Part shown: positions 15,473 through 24,900 of the stretch, piece by piece | How the letters are laid out: each line of letters starts with the position of its first letter | Position numbering within the stretch: position 1 is the stretch's first letter | Origin: Chitinophaga pendula | GTDB taxonomy: Bacteria > Bacteroidota > Bacteroidia > Chitinophagales > Chitinophagaceae | DNA: 64,000 nt | Reading direction: 5' to 3' | Assembly (NCBI RefSeq): GCF_020386615.1 | Contig: NZ_CP077769.1 | Coordinates: 806,001-870,000 of the forward strand | Notes under the pieces: model-generated | What the model was told of the DNA's origin: nothing | The model's input: the letters and a program-made list of their open reading frames with translations, nothing else | Database searches by the model: none | Program-made: the position numbers and the translations under genes

Positions 15473-16324
15473 ATGAACAGGTATATCGTATTGTTATTTA
15501 TCATAGCCGCCTGCAAAGGCCCCGCCAGGCAGAAATTGAAGACCATTGACTACGTCACCGTCGGTAAAATGATGGATACCATCAAGCCACCCTATGTGAT
15601 AGACCTCGCCAATCATGATAAGCGGCTTGTATTTATTGGCTGCGATCACAATAGGGATAGTACCTATCCGCAGTTTAAGGTGATAGAAAAATATTTCAAC
15701 GACATCCAGCCAGGAATCACCTTTAATGAAGGTGGACAAATAGCCGATAGCGTACATTTCGCCTCCCTGAATGAAGCCGTCTTCCGGGATGGCGAAACAG
15801 GCGTGCTGAAATTCCTGAGCGACAAAGCTGGTATCCGTATGATGAATGGTGACGTAGAAGATAAAACGGAATATGCCATTATGCTGAAACGATATCCACA
15901 GGATCAGCTGTTACTGTATTACCTGATGGAACGCCTGCTAATCCCTTATCTCTACGGCGCATATGGCGACAAGCCATTTGAAGAACTCTATAATAAGGCG
16001 ATTAATAAATGGTTTATTGCAAATGGTTTTCCTGTTACCGAAAAACAAAAATCCTTTGATGGCTTTAAACAACTTTATCAGCACTATACCGGCGTTCCTT
16101 TTGAACTAAAGATCAATTCCCAGATAGAGAAATTTGACTACATCAATGGGGGCGATTGTAAGTTTTGCGCCATCGGCCGCGGATCAAAAATGACAAGAGA
16201 TAGCTTATTGCTACAGAAAATAGATCAGGCCTTAGATAAGTATGATCGCGTAATGGTCACCTTCGGGCATGGCCATGCCATATCGCTGAAACCCGCATTG
16301 AAAGAGATTATGGATAGTAAGTGA
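15473..16324 (+). CDS. Lipoprotein with EreA/ChaN/TraB-like GxxH motifs
   Basis: A 283-residue lipoprotein (MNRYIVLLFIIAAC, Cys14) of uncertain function. Three features recall the EreA/ChaN/TraB (Tiki-like) superfamily of putative hydrolases or metalloproteases: a GCDHN segment near residue 60 (GxxH), a TFNEGG acidic motif near residue 83, and a C-terminal VMVTFGHGHAISLKPAL with paired histidines. A conserved DCKFCAIGR segment contributes two cysteines. This is a distant, motif-level match; an unrelated lipoprotein remains possible. It is divergent from peptide gene 5 and may share its promoter region. Confidence 0.55.
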   Translation: MNRYIVLLFIIAACKGPARQKLKTIDYVTVGKMMDTIKPPYVIDLANHDKRLVFIGCDHNRDSTYPQFKVIEKYFNDIQPGITFNEGGQIADSVHFASLNEAVFRDGETGVLKFLSDKAGIRMMNGDVEDKTEYAIMLKRYPQDQLLLYYLMERLLIPYLYGAYGDKPFEELYNKAINKWFIANGFPVTEKQKSFDGFKQLYQHYTGVPFELKINSQIEKFDYINGGDCKFCAIGRGSKMTRDSLLLQKIDQALDKYDRVMVTFGHGHAISLKPALKEIMDSK

Positions 16325-16426
16325 GGAGGATGTTAGCTGTACTTCGTTCTGTGAGTAGCTAACGATGTTAGTATTTATCGTTATATTTATATAGTTGTCA
16401 TTTCTAGTATTTAACCCCAAAAGAAT

Positions 16427-17098
16427 ATGGAAGTGGATCTGAAAAATAAAGTAAAGGAGTGGTTGGATAAACAGGGATATCCTTTGGAAATGTACGTGGC
16501 AGCTGCCTTCCAGGAAAGCGGTTTTAAGATCGCACAGTCAGTGATGTATGTCGATCCTGATTCTAAAACACCTCGGGAGGTAGATCTTGTTGCCCATAAA
16601 ACTATTGAACATTCAGGAGTATATATCTCATTTGCTATAGTACTGTTTCCGAAGCAAATAAACAAATATGCGTAGTCTTTTACACAAGCATTGAGAGAAG
16701 AAGGTGCCGATAATGCATATAAAGCAATTCAGGTGGTTGAAAAATCAACTAACTACTTTATTGAATTGGTAAATGGTCGCACACCTACAATTACTTTCTA
16801 CTTTCCAATTATAGTAATCGATTCCCCGCTATATGAAGCAAAATTGAAACCAGATAACGAAATTGAATTAAACGAAGTTAATTCAATAACTTATATCGGT
16901 CGATCTATTAAAGGGAATGCTGTTTTTTCGATAATAGATATAGTTACAAAAGAAACGGTGGTCACCTATAGCAATATTCTAATGAAGGAGATCAATTGTT
17001 TTATTGCTGATAACTTGGAGATCATTACAGAATTTTTGAATAATGAATATGCCGATTATTCTGCGAGTAATGTATATGAGGACAGAGAAGATGATTGA
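16427..17098 (+). pseudogene. Interrupted restriction-endonuclease-like gene (AT-rich)
   Basis: Two pieces in the same frame (16427-16675 and 16676-17098) are separated by an in-frame TAG at 16673. The first begins MEVDLKNKVKEWLDKQGYPLEMYVAAAFQESGF and has PREVDLVA, consistent with the acidic motif of a PD-(D/E)xK nuclease. Family relatives then show an ExK-type strand ending in a (K)PWVVF-like motif. Here the equivalent QICVVF lies in another frame (about 16653-16680), so a pair of compensating indels, not just a stop, seems to have destroyed the catalytic strand. The downstream piece (TQALREEGADNAYKAI...) continues normally. Base composition is distinctly AT-rich compared with neighbours, a sign of transfer. 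Confidence 0.6.
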
Positions 17099-17299
17099 TA
17101 AGGGAACTACAGTGTAAATAATGCCCTCCACAACCACTCACCTCCATCCCCAACTGGCGGCCTCAGCTTTGTTATTCCTTCCTCCTTCAACCCACTAATA
17201 ACTGCAACTGCTAAGCAGCACTTTACCTTATCTTAACCAGGAACCTACTACCTGATAGCTGTAATCTCCATGGCGATTTCTTAATCAAAAAATAGCATC

Positions 17300-17476
17300 A
17301 TGAAAAAAGTAAAACAATTCACCCCCCTGTCGAGAACAAGTTTGAAAAAAATTAAAGGTGGTGGCACTGCCAAAGCAAAAAACAGATGTCAGTTCTATTT
17401 ATGCGGACCAATAGGCCCCGAACCACAACCATGTGGCGATGGATCTTGTAGTTGTGATTCTGGTGTCTGCATGTAA
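17300..17476 (+). CDS. GG-leader cysteine-rich peptide precursor 6
   Basis: A 58-residue precursor: MKKVKQFTPLSRTSLKKI then KGGG (glycines 20-22). The core has six cysteines spaced C-x4-C-x9-C-x4-C-x-C-x4-C with a Pro/Gly-rich loop (GPIGPEPQP). The C-x-C pairing resembles precursor 5. It lies between the broken nuclease-like gene and the ATPase gene. The ATG is preceded by an A-rich leader typical of translation starts in this phylum. Product unknown. Confidence 0.78.
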   Translation: MKKVKQFTPLSRTSLKKIKGGGTAKAKNRCQFYLCGPIGPEPQPCGDGSCSCDSGVCM

Positions 17477-17689
17477 TTGCTAAGTAATTACCGGCCCTAA
17501 AGACATGGGCGCTATTTGCGAAGCCTTCGATAAAGTTGGATATACCCGGCCTATCGGAGGCTTTCTTATTGGCCACGTTTATCAGGAACACGCCCGTTGT
17601 CAAGATTATCATAAATTTCAGGATGGCAATGCAGACGCGTACACAAAAACAGTATCTTCATTCATAATAATTCATTTCAAACAGCATAC

Positions 17690-18439
17690 GTGGTACACCT
17701 CAGCAAAGGACTCATTCAATTAACTTACCGTAGGGCCAGCATCCCTGATCTGAATCAGCATCCTTTCAACTTACCGGTGTTGAAAACGCTGGACAGTCTC
17801 AACTTCCACCCGAAAGTGACTTACTTTTCCGGCGAGAACGGTATGGGCAAGTCTACGTTGATTGAAGCGATCGCGGTAGCATATGGATTCAATCCGGAAG
17901 GTGGGTCGATGAATTTTAACTTTACCACCAGAGCCTCGCATTCGGCATTACATGAGTTTATTACGCTGGCAAAAGGCAAGCGGCATAAAGATGGCTTCTT
18001 TCTGAGAAGTGAAAGCTTTTTTAATCTGGCGACTAATATTGAGGAGTTGGATAAGGACGGAATGGGAGCGAGGGTGATAGACAGTTATGGTGGAGTGTCA
18101 TTGCATGAACAATCGCATGGGGAATCTTTCTGGGCGTTGTTTATGAACCGTTTTGGTGGGAATGGCTTGTATATCCTGGATGAGCCGGAGGCAGCGCTGT
18201 CGCCTAAGCGGCAGATGGCAATGTTGACCAGGATGCATCAGTTGATAGAAGAGGGCTCGCAGTTTATCATTGCGACCCATTCGCCTATTGTGATGGCGTA
18301 TCCCGATGCTACTATTTATGAAATTACAGAAGGTGGAATAAAGCAGACTGGCTACACAGAAACAGAAAACTATCGCATCTCTCACCACTTTATGAACAAC
18401 CACGAAAAAATGGTGGATATCTTATTGGACGGAGAATAA
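17690..18439 (+). CDS. COG3910-type AAA ATPase
   Basis: A 249-residue stand-alone ATPase of the ABC/SMC-head type. Walker A GENGMGKST is at ~47-55, a signature-like SLHEQSHGESF at ~138-148, Walker B LYILDEPEAALSP at ~162-174 and the H-loop IIATHSP at ~195-201. The family usually starts ~20 residues before a YPFNLPALK-like motif, matching HPFNLPVLK here. The start is GTG; no upstream ATG exists in frame. Such single-domain ATPases are often orphan; partner and role are unknown. A hairpin terminator follows immediately. Confidence 0.85.
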   Translation: MVHLSKGLIQLTYRRASIPDLNQHPFNLPVLKTLDSLNFHPKVTYFSGENGMGKSTLIEAIAVAYGFNPEGGSMNFNFTTRASHSALHEFITLAKGKRHKDGFFLRSESFFNLATNIEELDKDGMGARVIDSYGGVSLHEQSHGESFWALFMNRFGGNGLYILDEPEAALSPKRQMAMLTRMHQLIEEGSQFIIATHSPIVMAYPDATIYEITEGGIKQTGYTETENYRISHHFMNNHEKMVDILLDGE

Positions 18440-18471
18440 AAAAACCGGCTGCCCGCAGGCAACCGGCTATA
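18440..18471. terminator. Shared terminator between convergent ATPase and fucosidase genes
   Basis: AACCGGCTGCC pairs with GGCAACCGGCT around CGCA. The minus-strand reading ends in seven T residues, so it mainly serves the GH29 gene. Confidence 0.75.
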
Positions 18472-18480
18472 AAAACATAC

Positions 18481-19884
18481 TTATTTCTTCTCGTTATAAA
18501 CACCTAGTTCTGCGATGGCAGGCGGCGTATCAAAACTATCTACGGTCAATCTTACTTTGTTACCCCACACTCTCGGGAAGCGGTGTACTTTCACACGTCC
18601 TTTATCCGTACCTGCCGGCAAGGCGAACCAGCGGCCATCCGCAAAATATTCCAGTTTATACTTTTTGATACGGGCTTTATCTTCCACGATGGTGATGAGG
18701 TTAAAGCCTTGCTCTTTGTCAAGGTCAATCTCCAGCCAGGGCTGTTTAACACGGCTATGGGACTGCCAGGTGCTGCGGAAGTCGTCATCGTTGGCAAAGT
18801 CCATGATGTTCATATCATAGCTCCAGCTGGAGTTGGCGGGTTTGAATTTCGCCAGGTTGGTAGAGATCACCGGTGGGGTGGGGGTAGGCAGTTTAACGCC
18901 TTTGCCGGTAGGTTTCCAACGGTCTCCGATCGCTTTAAGAGCCGCTACGGCATTGTCATCGACTAATCCTTCCCGGTTAGGGGCTACGTTGAGGATGAAG
19001 TTGCAGTACGCTTTGTTGTAGGGGATGATGGTCTCATCTACCAGTTTGACAGGATCTTTTACGGGAGCCGTCGGGAAGGTGGTCTTCCAGAACCAGGCAC
19101 TGTTCAGCGGCAGACAAGCCAATGCCGGCAACTGGTTGGTGCTGGTGGAGATGTGCTGACCCGCACCTTGCTCGTACGATTTGATATCCGTATAGAATAG
19201 TTCTTCCGCCGGGTATTTAGCGGCGTTGAGGTCCATCACCAGGCAGTTAGGTTGTATGGATTTGATCAGGCCGTAAAGCTCCTCAAAAGGTACGTCATCG
19301 TAAGAGATACGGGACCAGGGAGCATCCCAGCCGTCGATGATCAGCGCGGTGATCTCCCCATATTTTGTAAGTAACTCAGTCAGCTGTGCACGGATCATAT
19401 CGATATGCGAGCGGGTGATATAACCCGGACGCAACTTATGATGTGTGTCCAAGATGGAGTAGTACAACATCACCTTCAGCCCTTTGGCACGGAAAGCGTC
19501 TGTATACTCCTTTACCACATCCCGCTTCAGCGGACTATTCATCACATTGTAGTCTGTCGTTTTGGTATCCCAAATACAAAAACCGCTATGGTGTTTGGTG
19601 GTCAGACAGCCATAACTCATATTGGCAGCTTTGGCAGCATCTGCCCACTGTGCCGTATTGAGTTTGGTCGGGTTGAAGAGGGAAGGAGAAGCCTCCGGGT
19701 CCGCCCAGTCCTCATCCATAAAGGTCGGGATGTTAAAATGGATGAACATGCCGAAGCGCAGGTTCACAAATTGCTGTTGCAAAGTAGGTAAGGGCAACGG
19801 CTTTACCTGAGCAAAAGTCGTAGTGGCGATCCCTAACAATAAAGCGGCGATCCAGCCAATGGTCTGCATTTTTTTCACTAGCAT
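18481..19884 (-). CDS. GH29 alpha-L-fucosidase with C-terminal F5/8 type C domain
   Basis: A 467-residue secreted glycosidase. The signal (MLVKKMQTIGWIAALLLGIATTTFAQ) starts at 19884; in-frame codons further upstream look non-coding. The GH29 barrel (~30-345) shows FGMFIHFNIPTF, LTTKHHSGFCIWDTKTTDYNV (His-His substrate motif), DVVKEYTDAFRAKGLKVMLYYS and ALIIDGWDAP, whose Asp184 is the probable nucleophile. LNVAPNREGLVDD marks the domain end. Residues ~375-467 (NSSWSYDMNIMDFANDDDFRSTWQS...PWLEIDLDKEQGF) form a discoidin/CBM32-like module. It would release fucose from glycans in the periplasm or at the surface. It is divergent from the ECF sigma gene of a SusCD operon. Confidence 0.9.
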   Translation of the reverse strand: MLVKKMQTIGWIAALLLGIATTTFAQVKPLPLPTLQQQFVNLRFGMFIHFNIPTFMDEDWADPEASPSLFNPTKLNTAQWADAAKAANMSYGCLTTKHHSGFCIWDTKTTDYNVMNSPLKRDVVKEYTDAFRAKGLKVMLYYSILDTHHKLRPGYITRSHIDMIRAQLTELLTKYGEITALIIDGWDAPWSRISYDDVPFEELYGLIKSIQPNCLVMDLNAAKYPAEELFYTDIKSYEQGAGQHISTSTNQLPALACLPLNSAWFWKTTFPTAPVKDPVKLVDETIIPYNKAYCNFILNVAPNREGLVDDNAVAALKAIGDRWKPTGKGVKLPTPTPPVISTNLAKFKPANSSWSYDMNIMDFANDDDFRSTWQSHSRVKQPWLEIDLDKEQGFNLITIVEDKARIKKYKLEYFADGRWFALPAGTDKGRVKVHRFPRVWGNKVRLTVDSFDTPPAIAELGVYNEKK

Positions 19885-20029
19885 CTCTTTTCTAAAATCA
19901 GTGATTACTTTTATGGTGACGCCGGGCTTTGGTGTAACCTGGTGTGCCTTACGTGGATAGGCCAACTTCCGCCTTATTGGGCAAGGATATGGCCGGATGC
20001 ATAAAGATATACGTCCTTTTGATTAATTT

Positions 20030-20656
20030 GTGGATAAATTAGCGCATTATAGAGCATTGGAGAATATTGAGGTACATAATGAGCATATACTATTAAAAAG
20101 GCTGTCTGAAGGGGATGAAGCTGCTTTCTCTACCCTCTTCCATCAATACCGGGACAAGATCTATACAATAGCTTACGGACTCAGTAAATCTGCTACCACA
20201 GCAGAAGAGATCGTACAGGACGTCTTTATGAAGATCTGGCTCAAAAGAGCCTCCCTGGCAGCCACCGCTTCCTTTAAAGATTACCTCTTCATCGTCACCC
20301 GTAATCAGGTGTTCAACCTGCTCAAACGCCAGGCTGCTCACACCGCATTGACAAATACACTGTATCAGGAGCATATCGCTTCCCTCCCCGCTCCGGACAC
20401 ACTGATGGAGCATAAAGCATACCGCAACCTCCTGCAACAGGCCATCGCACAGCTCTCTCCACAACAACAGCAGGTATACCGCCTCACCAAAGAACAAGGA
20501 CTCAAAAGAGAAGAAGTCGCGCTGCAACTGGGCCTGTCACCGGAGACCGTCAAAGTCCACCTGGCCAAAGCCATGCGATCCATTCGGGCATACTGTCTCT
20601 CCCGGATCGATATATTCACCGGTTTGATACTCCTCTATTTCCAACAACGGAAATAA
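20030..20656 (+). CDS. RpoE-like ECF sigma factor (SusCD-linked)
   Basis: A 208-residue ECF sigma factor. Region 2 contains DEAAFSTLFHQYRDKIYTIAYGLSKSATTAEEIVQDVFMKIW; region 4 contains LSPQQQQVYRLTKEQGLKREEVALQLGLSPETVKVHLAKAMRSIRAY. The annotated GTG at 20030 overlaps a TTAATTTG sequence that may be part of its promoter, so a start some 10 codons later (TTG, giving ENIEVHNEHILL) is equally plausible. It directly precedes a FecR anti-sigma gene and an STN-domain SusC, forming a cell-surface signalling cascade that would activate the operon in response to the imported glycan. Confidence 0.9.
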   Translation: MDKLAHYRALENIEVHNEHILLKRLSEGDEAAFSTLFHQYRDKIYTIAYGLSKSATTAEEIVQDVFMKIWLKRASLAATASFKDYLFIVTRNQVFNLLKRQAAHTALTNTLYQEHIASLPAPDTLMEHKAYRNLLQQAIAQLSPQQQQVYRLTKEQGLKREEVALQLGLSPETVKVHLAKAMRSIRAYCLSRIDIFTGLILLYFQQRK

Positions 20657-20743
20657 TTTTTTTAAAAGGGTATAACCCAAATTGTTTTGAGGATTGTCTT
20701 TATACGATAGGGGGGACTTTTTTCCAGCTATATCTTATCAGCT

Positions 20744-21880
20744 ATGTCAAAGGACCGGATCAATTATCTGTTACAGCGCTATTATACGGATGCCGCCACC
20801 ACAGCGGAACAGGAAGAACTATGGGCTTCACTCCACCAGGAACAACAAGCGCCTGCCCTGCAGGATGCGCTCGACGACCTGATCCGCGAAGCACCGCCTA
20901 TCCGCCAGATGGACGCCACAACCGCTGCCGACATCCTCCAATCCATTCTTAAACAGGCGCCCGCTACCCGCCACCGCTACTGGCAACGCTGGGCCGCCGC
21001 CGCCACATTGCTCGGCGCCGTCGCATTGGGTGTCTACCTGCTCCGCGAACCTACCAACACACACTTCGTATACCAGCAACCAACCAACAATAGCACCATT
21101 AAGCCGGGTGGCAACAAAGCCATTCTCATCCTCGATGATGGCAGCCAGCTGGCGCTGCAAGGCGCCGACAGCAGCCAGATCGCCAGGCAAAGCGGCGCCG
21201 CCCTACAGGGGGATAGCGGCCTGCTCGCCTACAACGGCAAAGGCCCGGTACACTACCACGAAATACGCACACCCGCCGGCGGACAATACTCCGTTGTACT
21301 ACCAGATGGCTCCCGCGCCTTCCTCAACGCAGCGTCATCCCTGCGGTATCCCACCGCATTCACCGGCAACCAACGCGCCGTTACCATGACAGGAGAAGTG
21401 TACTTCGACATCACACCGGCTGTCAACGCTCCCTTTAGCGTCAAAGTAGGTAGTGCCGAAGTAAATGTATTAGGCACCGCTTTCAACATCATGGCCTACA
21501 CCGACGAACCTGCCATACGTACCACCCTCGTTCAGGGCGCCGTATTGGTAAGACAGGGAGAAACAGCCTCCCACCTGCTGCCAGGCCAGCAGGCCATTCT
21601 TAACAGCGCAGGACAACTGAAAATCTCCCGTGCCGACGTCTCACAAGCCATCGCCTGGAAAGAGGGCGTATTCGAATTCAACCAGGATATACACGATATC
21701 ATGCGGCAAATCGCCCGCTGGTACGATGTCGAAATAATGTATGAGGGGGAAATAAAGGAGCGATCTTATATCGCCACCATATCACGCAACGAATCTATCG
21801 ATCAGGTGTTAAGCAAACTGCAGGAAGCAGGAGGCGTACATTTTAGAATAGAAGGTAAAAAAGTTATTGTCATGTATTAG
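20744..21880 (+). CDS. FecR-family anti-sigma factor
   Basis: A 378-residue inner-membrane signal transducer. The N-terminal cytoplasmic part (1-80) binds sigma. A transmembrane helix (WAAAATLLGAVALGVYLL, ~86-103) follows. The periplasmic FecR domain includes TPAGGQYSVVLPDGSRAFLNAASSLRYP and VTMTGEVYFDI. The C-terminal DUF4974 domain (VFEFNQDIHDIMRQIARWYDVEIMYEG) contacts the receptor STN domain. It lies 87 bases after the sigma gene and 53 before susC, consistent with one operon. Confidence 0.93.
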   Translation: MSKDRINYLLQRYYTDAATTAEQEELWASLHQEQQAPALQDALDDLIREAPPIRQMDATTAADILQSILKQAPATRHRYWQRWAAAATLLGAVALGVYLLREPTNTHFVYQQPTNNSTIKPGGNKAILILDDGSQLALQGADSSQIARQSGAALQGDSGLLAYNGKGPVHYHEIRTPAGGQYSVVLPDGSRAFLNAASSLRYPTAFTGNQRAVTMTGEVYFDITPAVNAPFSVKVGSAEVNVLGTAFNIMAYTDEPAIRTTLVQGAVLVRQGETASHLLPGQQAILNSAGQLKISRADVSQAIAWKEGVFEFNQDIHDIMRQIARWYDVEIMYEGEIKERSYIATISRNESIDQVLSKLQEAGGVHFRIEGKKVIVMY

Positions 21881-21933
21881 GGTTATCGTGTGAGCCACCA
21901 AATCACCTAAACCAACCAAAATCATATATAGGA

Positions 21934-24900
21934 ATGAAGGTACTAAAAAAGATCACCGGCAACGACCGGCGGGAGCGGCGTGTGGCTACCCGTAAGTATC
22001 AGAGGCTCCGTAAAATAATGTGGATAAGCTGCCTCTCCATGCAGGTATATACCGCCGCCTATGGACAACAGGTCACCATCCGCAAACAACAGGTCGCCGT
22101 CATCGATGCACTCAATAGCGTCAAACAACAAACCGGATACTACTACGTCGGACAGGTAGAACTGCTCAAAGCCACCCAACCAGTCGATCTGCAACTCGTC
22201 AACGCATCACTGGAAACAACATTACAGGCCATCTTCAAAGACCAGCCTCTCACCTGGTCCCTGCGCGACAAAACCATCATCGTCAAGCGTAAACAAGATG
22301 CCGTATTCCAATCCACCAACGTTGACAAGTTCACCAGCATCAACGGAGAAATACGCAATACCCAGGGCACACCCCTGCCAGGCGCTTCCATCCTCCTGCA
22401 AGGCACCCAAAAAGGTACCGCCGCCGACGCCAATGGCCACTTCCACCTGGACAACATCACCTTCCCGGCCATACTGGAGATCCACTACACCGGATACCTG
22501 AGTAAAATAGTCAGGATATCCCACTCCGAAAATATCCAGGTCATACTCGAACCGGCAGAACAACAGATGAATGCCGTCATCGTAACCGGCTACAGCCAGA
22601 AAAAGATCAGTGAACTCACCGGCTCCCTCTCCACCGTCAAAGGAGAAGACCTGCGCAACGTCACCACTTCTTCCGTCATACAACAACTTCAGGGCAAACT
22701 GGCAGGCCTCATCGTAAGTAGCCCCGGCGGCGACCCCGCCGCCAGCCCCAATATGAGCGTAAGAGGCGTCGGCTCCCTGGGAGGCAACACCGCCACCCAA
22801 CCACTCGTCGTAATCGATGGATTGATACAAGATGCCGGCACCGCCGCCAATATCAACCCTAACGATGTAGAGTCCGTTACCTTGCTCAAAGATGCTGCCT
22901 CCGCCGCCCTGTATGGCTCCCGCGCCGCCAACGGCGTACTGCTCATCAACACCAAAAAAGGAGGCTCTCCCGATGGCAAACCACAGATCAACTTCGAAGC
23001 GGTATACAGCCGCGAACAACCCACCTTCGGGAAGTTCCGCATGATGAATGCCGACGAACGGTATACCCTCATGGAACAGGCATATAGCAACGATTACCGC
23101 AAACAAAATCCTACCGCCACACCAGAGGCCGTAAATAATTACCTATCCGCTGTAATGCCAGACAAAGCAGCCGCACTAGCCAATAACACCAACTGGCTCA
23201 GAGAAGGCTATCGTATCGGTCAGCTACAACGATATAACCTCTCCATCAACGGTGGCACCAACCGTTTTAAATACTATGCCGGTGGCAGCTACCATCACGA
23301 AGTGCCCGTAGCCATCACCGATAAGTTTGATAAATACCAGCTGCGCGTCAACACCGTATACAGCCCCTCAGATCGGTTCACCATCACCACCGCCTTTAAC
23401 GGCACCTATACAAAAGCGATCAGCTCTGGGTTAAGCAACTACCGCGGCAACCTCTATGGCATGATGCCCTGGGATAATCCCTACAAAGCAGATGGCACCT
23501 ATCGCGTCGGCGGCCCCAATGAACCCAACTGGTACAGCGGTACGGATACCTACAACCCACTATACGATGCCAGCCTGCAAGACGCCTATAATCATGCCTA
23601 CATCGCCGGGGCCGACGTAAAACTACAATACAGGGTCACCCCCTGGCTCTCGCTCAGCACCGCCAACCGACTTACCTACAATGGGGGGCGCTCCGGCTTC
23701 TACACCGACCCGCGCGATAGCGCCAGCGGATACCCGGGTGGATACTATTCGCAAAACAGATCACAACAGGTCAACTATATCACCTCCAATATCGCCAGCT
23801 TCAACAAACGTTTTGGCCTGCACGAAATAAAAGGGCTGGCAGGCATGGAGTTCAACGACGTACGGTTTGAAAATACCTCCGTCTCCGTCAGGAACATCAC
23901 ACCGGGCAAACGCTCCATCACCACCGGTACCGTCGATCGCGTGTCAGAAAGCATATCCGAAATAGCCTTCCTCTCTTACTTGTCAGAGATCAACTACAGC
24001 TTCCTCGATCGCTATTTCCTGTCCGGATCTTTCCGCCGCGATGGCTCCTCCAAATTCGGGAGTAACAACAAGTTCGGTAACTTCTACTCCATCGGCGCTG
24101 CCTGGAATATCAGCGATGAAACATTCCTGGCCAACAACCGCACCATCACACAACTACGCCTGCGCTTCAGCCATGGTACCTCTGGCAATGCCGACCCCGT
24201 AGGTGCTTATTCCATTTATGGTGTCTATAACTATACCACCGGTGGAGGCGACAACTACAACGGTGCACAGGGTATCATCCCCGGCGCACAGGGCGACAAT
24301 CCCGACCTCCACTGGGAAGTACAACGAATGAACAACCTGGGCCTCAACATCGGCTTATGGGACCGCATCCGTATCAACATTGACCTCTATGATAAAGCCA
24401 ACAACAGCCTGCTGCGCTCCGTACCTGCCGCCATCACCAGCGGTATCAGCAGTGTAGTCAAAAATATCGGTAAGATATCCAATCGCGGTATGGAAATAGA
24501 AATCACCAGTACCAATACCACGGGTAAAGTAAAATGGAATACCAGCCTCAACCTGGCATTCAACCGCAACAAAGTCCTGTACCTCACCGGCGTACCTACC
24601 GTATTCCCTACCACCGGTACCAATAACCTACTGGCACCGGGTTATGCCGTAGGCTCCTACTGGGGCGTAGTATATACAGGTGCCGACGAACAAACCGGCC
24701 TGCCTACCTATGAAAAGGAAGTAGATGGCAAACGCTCCCGCACCACCGATATCAAACAGGCCACCCTCCGCTACCTGGGCAGCCAACAACCCGATTGCTC
24801 CGGTGGCATCACCAACACTATTACCTATAAAGACGTTACATTGAGTATACTACTCGACTTTGTATCAGGCCTTCGGCTAACCAACGACCTCCGGGGAGAT

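Noticed and set aside
17352..17723. ORFs on both strands around peptide 6 and the ATPase start
   Set aside because: They overlap the peptide gene or ATPase N-terminus and show no leader, domain or start signal.
22222..23106. 294-codon minus-strand ORF opposite the SusC gene
   Set aside because: Shadow of a strongly supported SusC frame; its Gly/Ala-rich translation has no domain motif.
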